From Antedon mediterranea (taxonomy: Eukaryota > Echinodermata > Crinoidea > Comatulida > Antedonidae): a DNA stretch of 60,000 bases. Under the pieces are notes generated by a model, which searched no databases, was not told the origin of the DNA, and saw nothing but the letters and a program-made list of their open reading frames with translations. The stretch's first letter is position 1. The number at the start of each line of letters is the position of its first letter. Location of the stretch: the NCBI RefSeq assembly GCF_964355755.1, contig NC_092679.1, forward strand, positions 3,784,001 through 3,844,000. The letters run 5' to 3'. Position numbers and translations under genes: made by a program. Below are positions 58,500-60,000 of the stretch, piece after piece.

Positions 58500-58659
58500 C
58501 TGCAAACGTTTCAACAAGCCTCAGCATAATGCCACCAATATGAATATCACCAGTGACACGGAGGACACGTTCAACTTGTAAATCGGTGATGTAAATCGTA
58601 AGTTCCCATGATCCATCAGCGTACTTCCCGTCAGGAAGCTTGAACATGTGAGGGTCCAT
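58500..58659 (-). CDS. FERMT: Kindlin coding exon 1 (residues 1-53, F0 start)
   Basis: Begins at ATG 58,659-58,657, with A at -3 and G at +4. An in-frame TAA lies 13 codons upstream (58,698-58,696), which fixes the start. It encodes the first half of the ubiquitin-like F0 domain: [16 protein letters not shown], then [17 protein letters not shown]. The Gly and Leu that in kindlin-2 (G42 and L46) contribute to paxillin binding are kept at the same positions. The exon ends in CAG|GTAGGT after one base of codon 54 (Asp), so it joins in frame to exon 2 across an 18.9-kb intron. Confidence 0.95.
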
Positions 58660-58699
58660 CGTTTGCTTTTGATCGATTTGATTAAATCCTAAATTTTAT

Positions 58700-59461
58700 C
58701 TAGTAGGCCTATTAATATTCCGAATGTCTGTATGATTCTAGGCTACAGTATGTTTGTAGAAAATTTAAAAACCTGCAAAAAAAATATTAATTGTTAGGAC
58801 AAACTGCTGAATTTTATTTTGATCACAATATAAATAAATTTCTGATATATTTTGTATGAAGCATTATGCTAGCTAAAATAAAAAAGATTAATTAAGAAAC
58901 ATCCCTCTACTACCAGACGACACACAATGCACGGCGATAGCAAACAAAGCTGGCTAAAGTAAAACCCATGTTGTACTCAATAAAGAATAATGTGTAAAAA
59001 CGATACAATTAAAATACCATATTATATTACTGGAAGTAAGATAGGCCTATGATATACACAGATAATAAATAGCACAAGAAGAAGCATGATGATGGTGGTC
59101 GAGCGACGAGTTTACTTCGACGGGACTAGGCTAGCTAGGACCTAGGCTAGGTATCATTATTGTCATAATTAATTCTGATGAAAAAAATATGGTAGGCCTA
59201 AAGCCTATATATAGGCCTAATATGTTATAGGTCTACCTCTAGGTATGCACTAGCTAGGCCTAGAGTCAGTCTAGGCATAGGCCTAAGTTCTAACACAGAC
59301 TTTTCTGGGTCCGGGAGCTAGGAGAGCTGGGGCTAGTTTTAGGCCCCTAGCTAGCCTAGCTACGCTAGGCCTAGCCTAAAACTGGGCCAGGCCTAGCCAC
59401 AAATGGTTGTTGTTCAACACTTTATAATCAATTAATTATTATAAAACAAAACTATACTTAC
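58700..59461 (-). other. 5' leader region with AGGCCTA-rich cluster
   Basis: Between the start codon and the candidate upstream exon. From about 59,125 to 59,400 the words TAGGCCTA, CTAGG and CTAGC occur about every 15 bases in both orientations. No coding frame is seen. The cluster may be a repeat or an AT/GC-balanced intronic stretch. Confidence 0.5.
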
Positions 59462-59720
59462 AGCGCTTATTGAGCATTTATGTCATTTCAAAATCACTAC
59501 ACAACATGTTGTTTATACTACTGTATCATAAATCGATAGAACTGTGTCCTTTTTGCAGACGACGATCTGCGGTCAAACAAAACGTAGCCCCTTCTAATTT
59601 TCATGCACGAAATAATAAAATAAGAGAGCAGAAAATGTACAGAAATCTCTCACCCAATTGGTGTACTCTTTATCCAATCAGACTCAGTAAAAATGTTGAT
59701 GTTTCGGACCGGAAGTAGGT
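59462..59720 (-). other. Candidate non-coding first exon and promoter-proximal region of FERMT
   Basis: On the minus strand a strong splice donor, GCGCT|GTAAGTATAG, sits at 59,461. A matching acceptor, TTTTTTTTGCAG, lies at 58,775-58,773 upstream of the start codon. Together they suggest a 5' untranslated exon ending at 59,462. Upstream on the same strand is CTGATTGGATAAAG (about 59,670-59,683), which contains an inverted CCAAT box. The transcription start and exon length are not visible. This is inference from splice signals only. Confidence 0.35.
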
Positions 59721-60000
59721 TCGCCTAACTAGACTCATGTTCAGACGTTTTAAGGTGTACTCTCTTTGATTGAAAAAAGTCGACCTTGCTCGACCTACCA
59801 AAATACAACCAGGCGGCGTTGTGTGGTGTGTGTGAAAGAAATTTGAATAGGATTACATATTTTATGTAATAATTATTATAATTTAACTTTAATGATTGCT
59901 GAACTATTTTATCATTATATACAGAAAAACACAATATTTATTATATTGCCGTGAGTGAAATAAATATCGCCAAGTTAATAACTTGGCCAACATAATTAAA
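59721..60000. other. Upstream flank, nothing recognised
   Basis: AT-rich sequence with a GC-richer patch (CAGGCGGCGTTGTGTGG, about 59,810). A 69-codon minus frame is not recognisable. Confidence 0.5.

Larger units (their letters stand above)
10301..58659 (-). other. FERMT: Kindlin / fermitin gene (FERMT), whole coding span
   Basis: Eleven coding exons on the minus strand splice into a 702-residue protein (2,109 nt with the stop), close to the roughly 680 residues of vertebrate kindlin-2. Kindlins are cytoplasmic FERM-type adaptors at integrin adhesions; with talin they bind beta-integrin tails and recruit ILK, paxillin and lipids. Domain order is as expected: F0 (residues about 1-95), F1 with a long loop (about 96-275), F2 (about 275-560) interrupted by a PH domain (about 400-525), and F3 (about 560-702). 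Highly conserved stretches include [33 protein letters not shown] and [15 protein letters not shown]. All exon phases agree and no frame break is seen, so the gene looks functional. Introns are filled with MITEs and tandem repeats. The three vertebrate paralogues are about equally distant by eye, so no paralogue number is given. Confidence 0.96.

Overview
The window is AT-rich animal nuclear DNA with no prokaryotic, plastid or phage signature. It holds one recognisable host gene, read on the minus strand, cut into 11 coding exons by introns of 0.18 to 18.9 kb. Everything else is repeats and decayed mobile elements. The gene encodes a kindlin (fermitin, FERMT), a metazoan integrin-adhesion protein. 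The long introns, the many miniature inverted-repeat elements (MITEs) and the abundance of TAGGCCTA and TACTGTA words suggest a marine invertebrate, possibly an echinoderm or relative. That placement is an impression; no species is assigned.

Layout. 1-3,265 is a 21-bp minisatellite, and its last 654 bp are duplicated (2,866-3,519 and 3,520-4,160). 3,350-7,140 holds nested palindromic repeats interrupted by a 2.2-kb Helentron-like element (4,266-6,460). 7,141-10,300 is gene-free 3' flank with three MITEs. From 10,301 (stop) to 58,659 (start) runs the kindlin gene. Joined exons give 2,109 nt, a 702-aa protein, with every junction in phase. About 0.8 kb upstream of the ATG a strong splice donor at 59,461 suggests a non-coding first exon.

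Mobile DNA inside the introns: a decayed 3.45-kb transposon with ~750-bp inverted arms and a multi-exon broken ORF (24,581-28,031); three longer non-autonomous DNA elements with clear ends and target duplications (41,003-41,627; 48,628-49,268; 52,322-53,167); at least 11 copies of one short MITE family; tRNA-derived SINEs; and several tandem arrays (17 bp, 19 bp, 77 bp, 15 bp). The 19-bp array starts only 22 bp from a splice donor.

Functionally only the kindlin gene is expected to matter to the host: F0, F1 with its disordered loop, F2 split by a PH domain, and F3. Its oddities are a GC splice donor and an Ala-Trp where vertebrate kindlins carry the integrin-binding Gln-Trp. The most unusual non-genic structures are the Helentron-like element and the inverted-arm transposon, whose gene's C-terminal end is present in both arms while its N-terminal part is missing.
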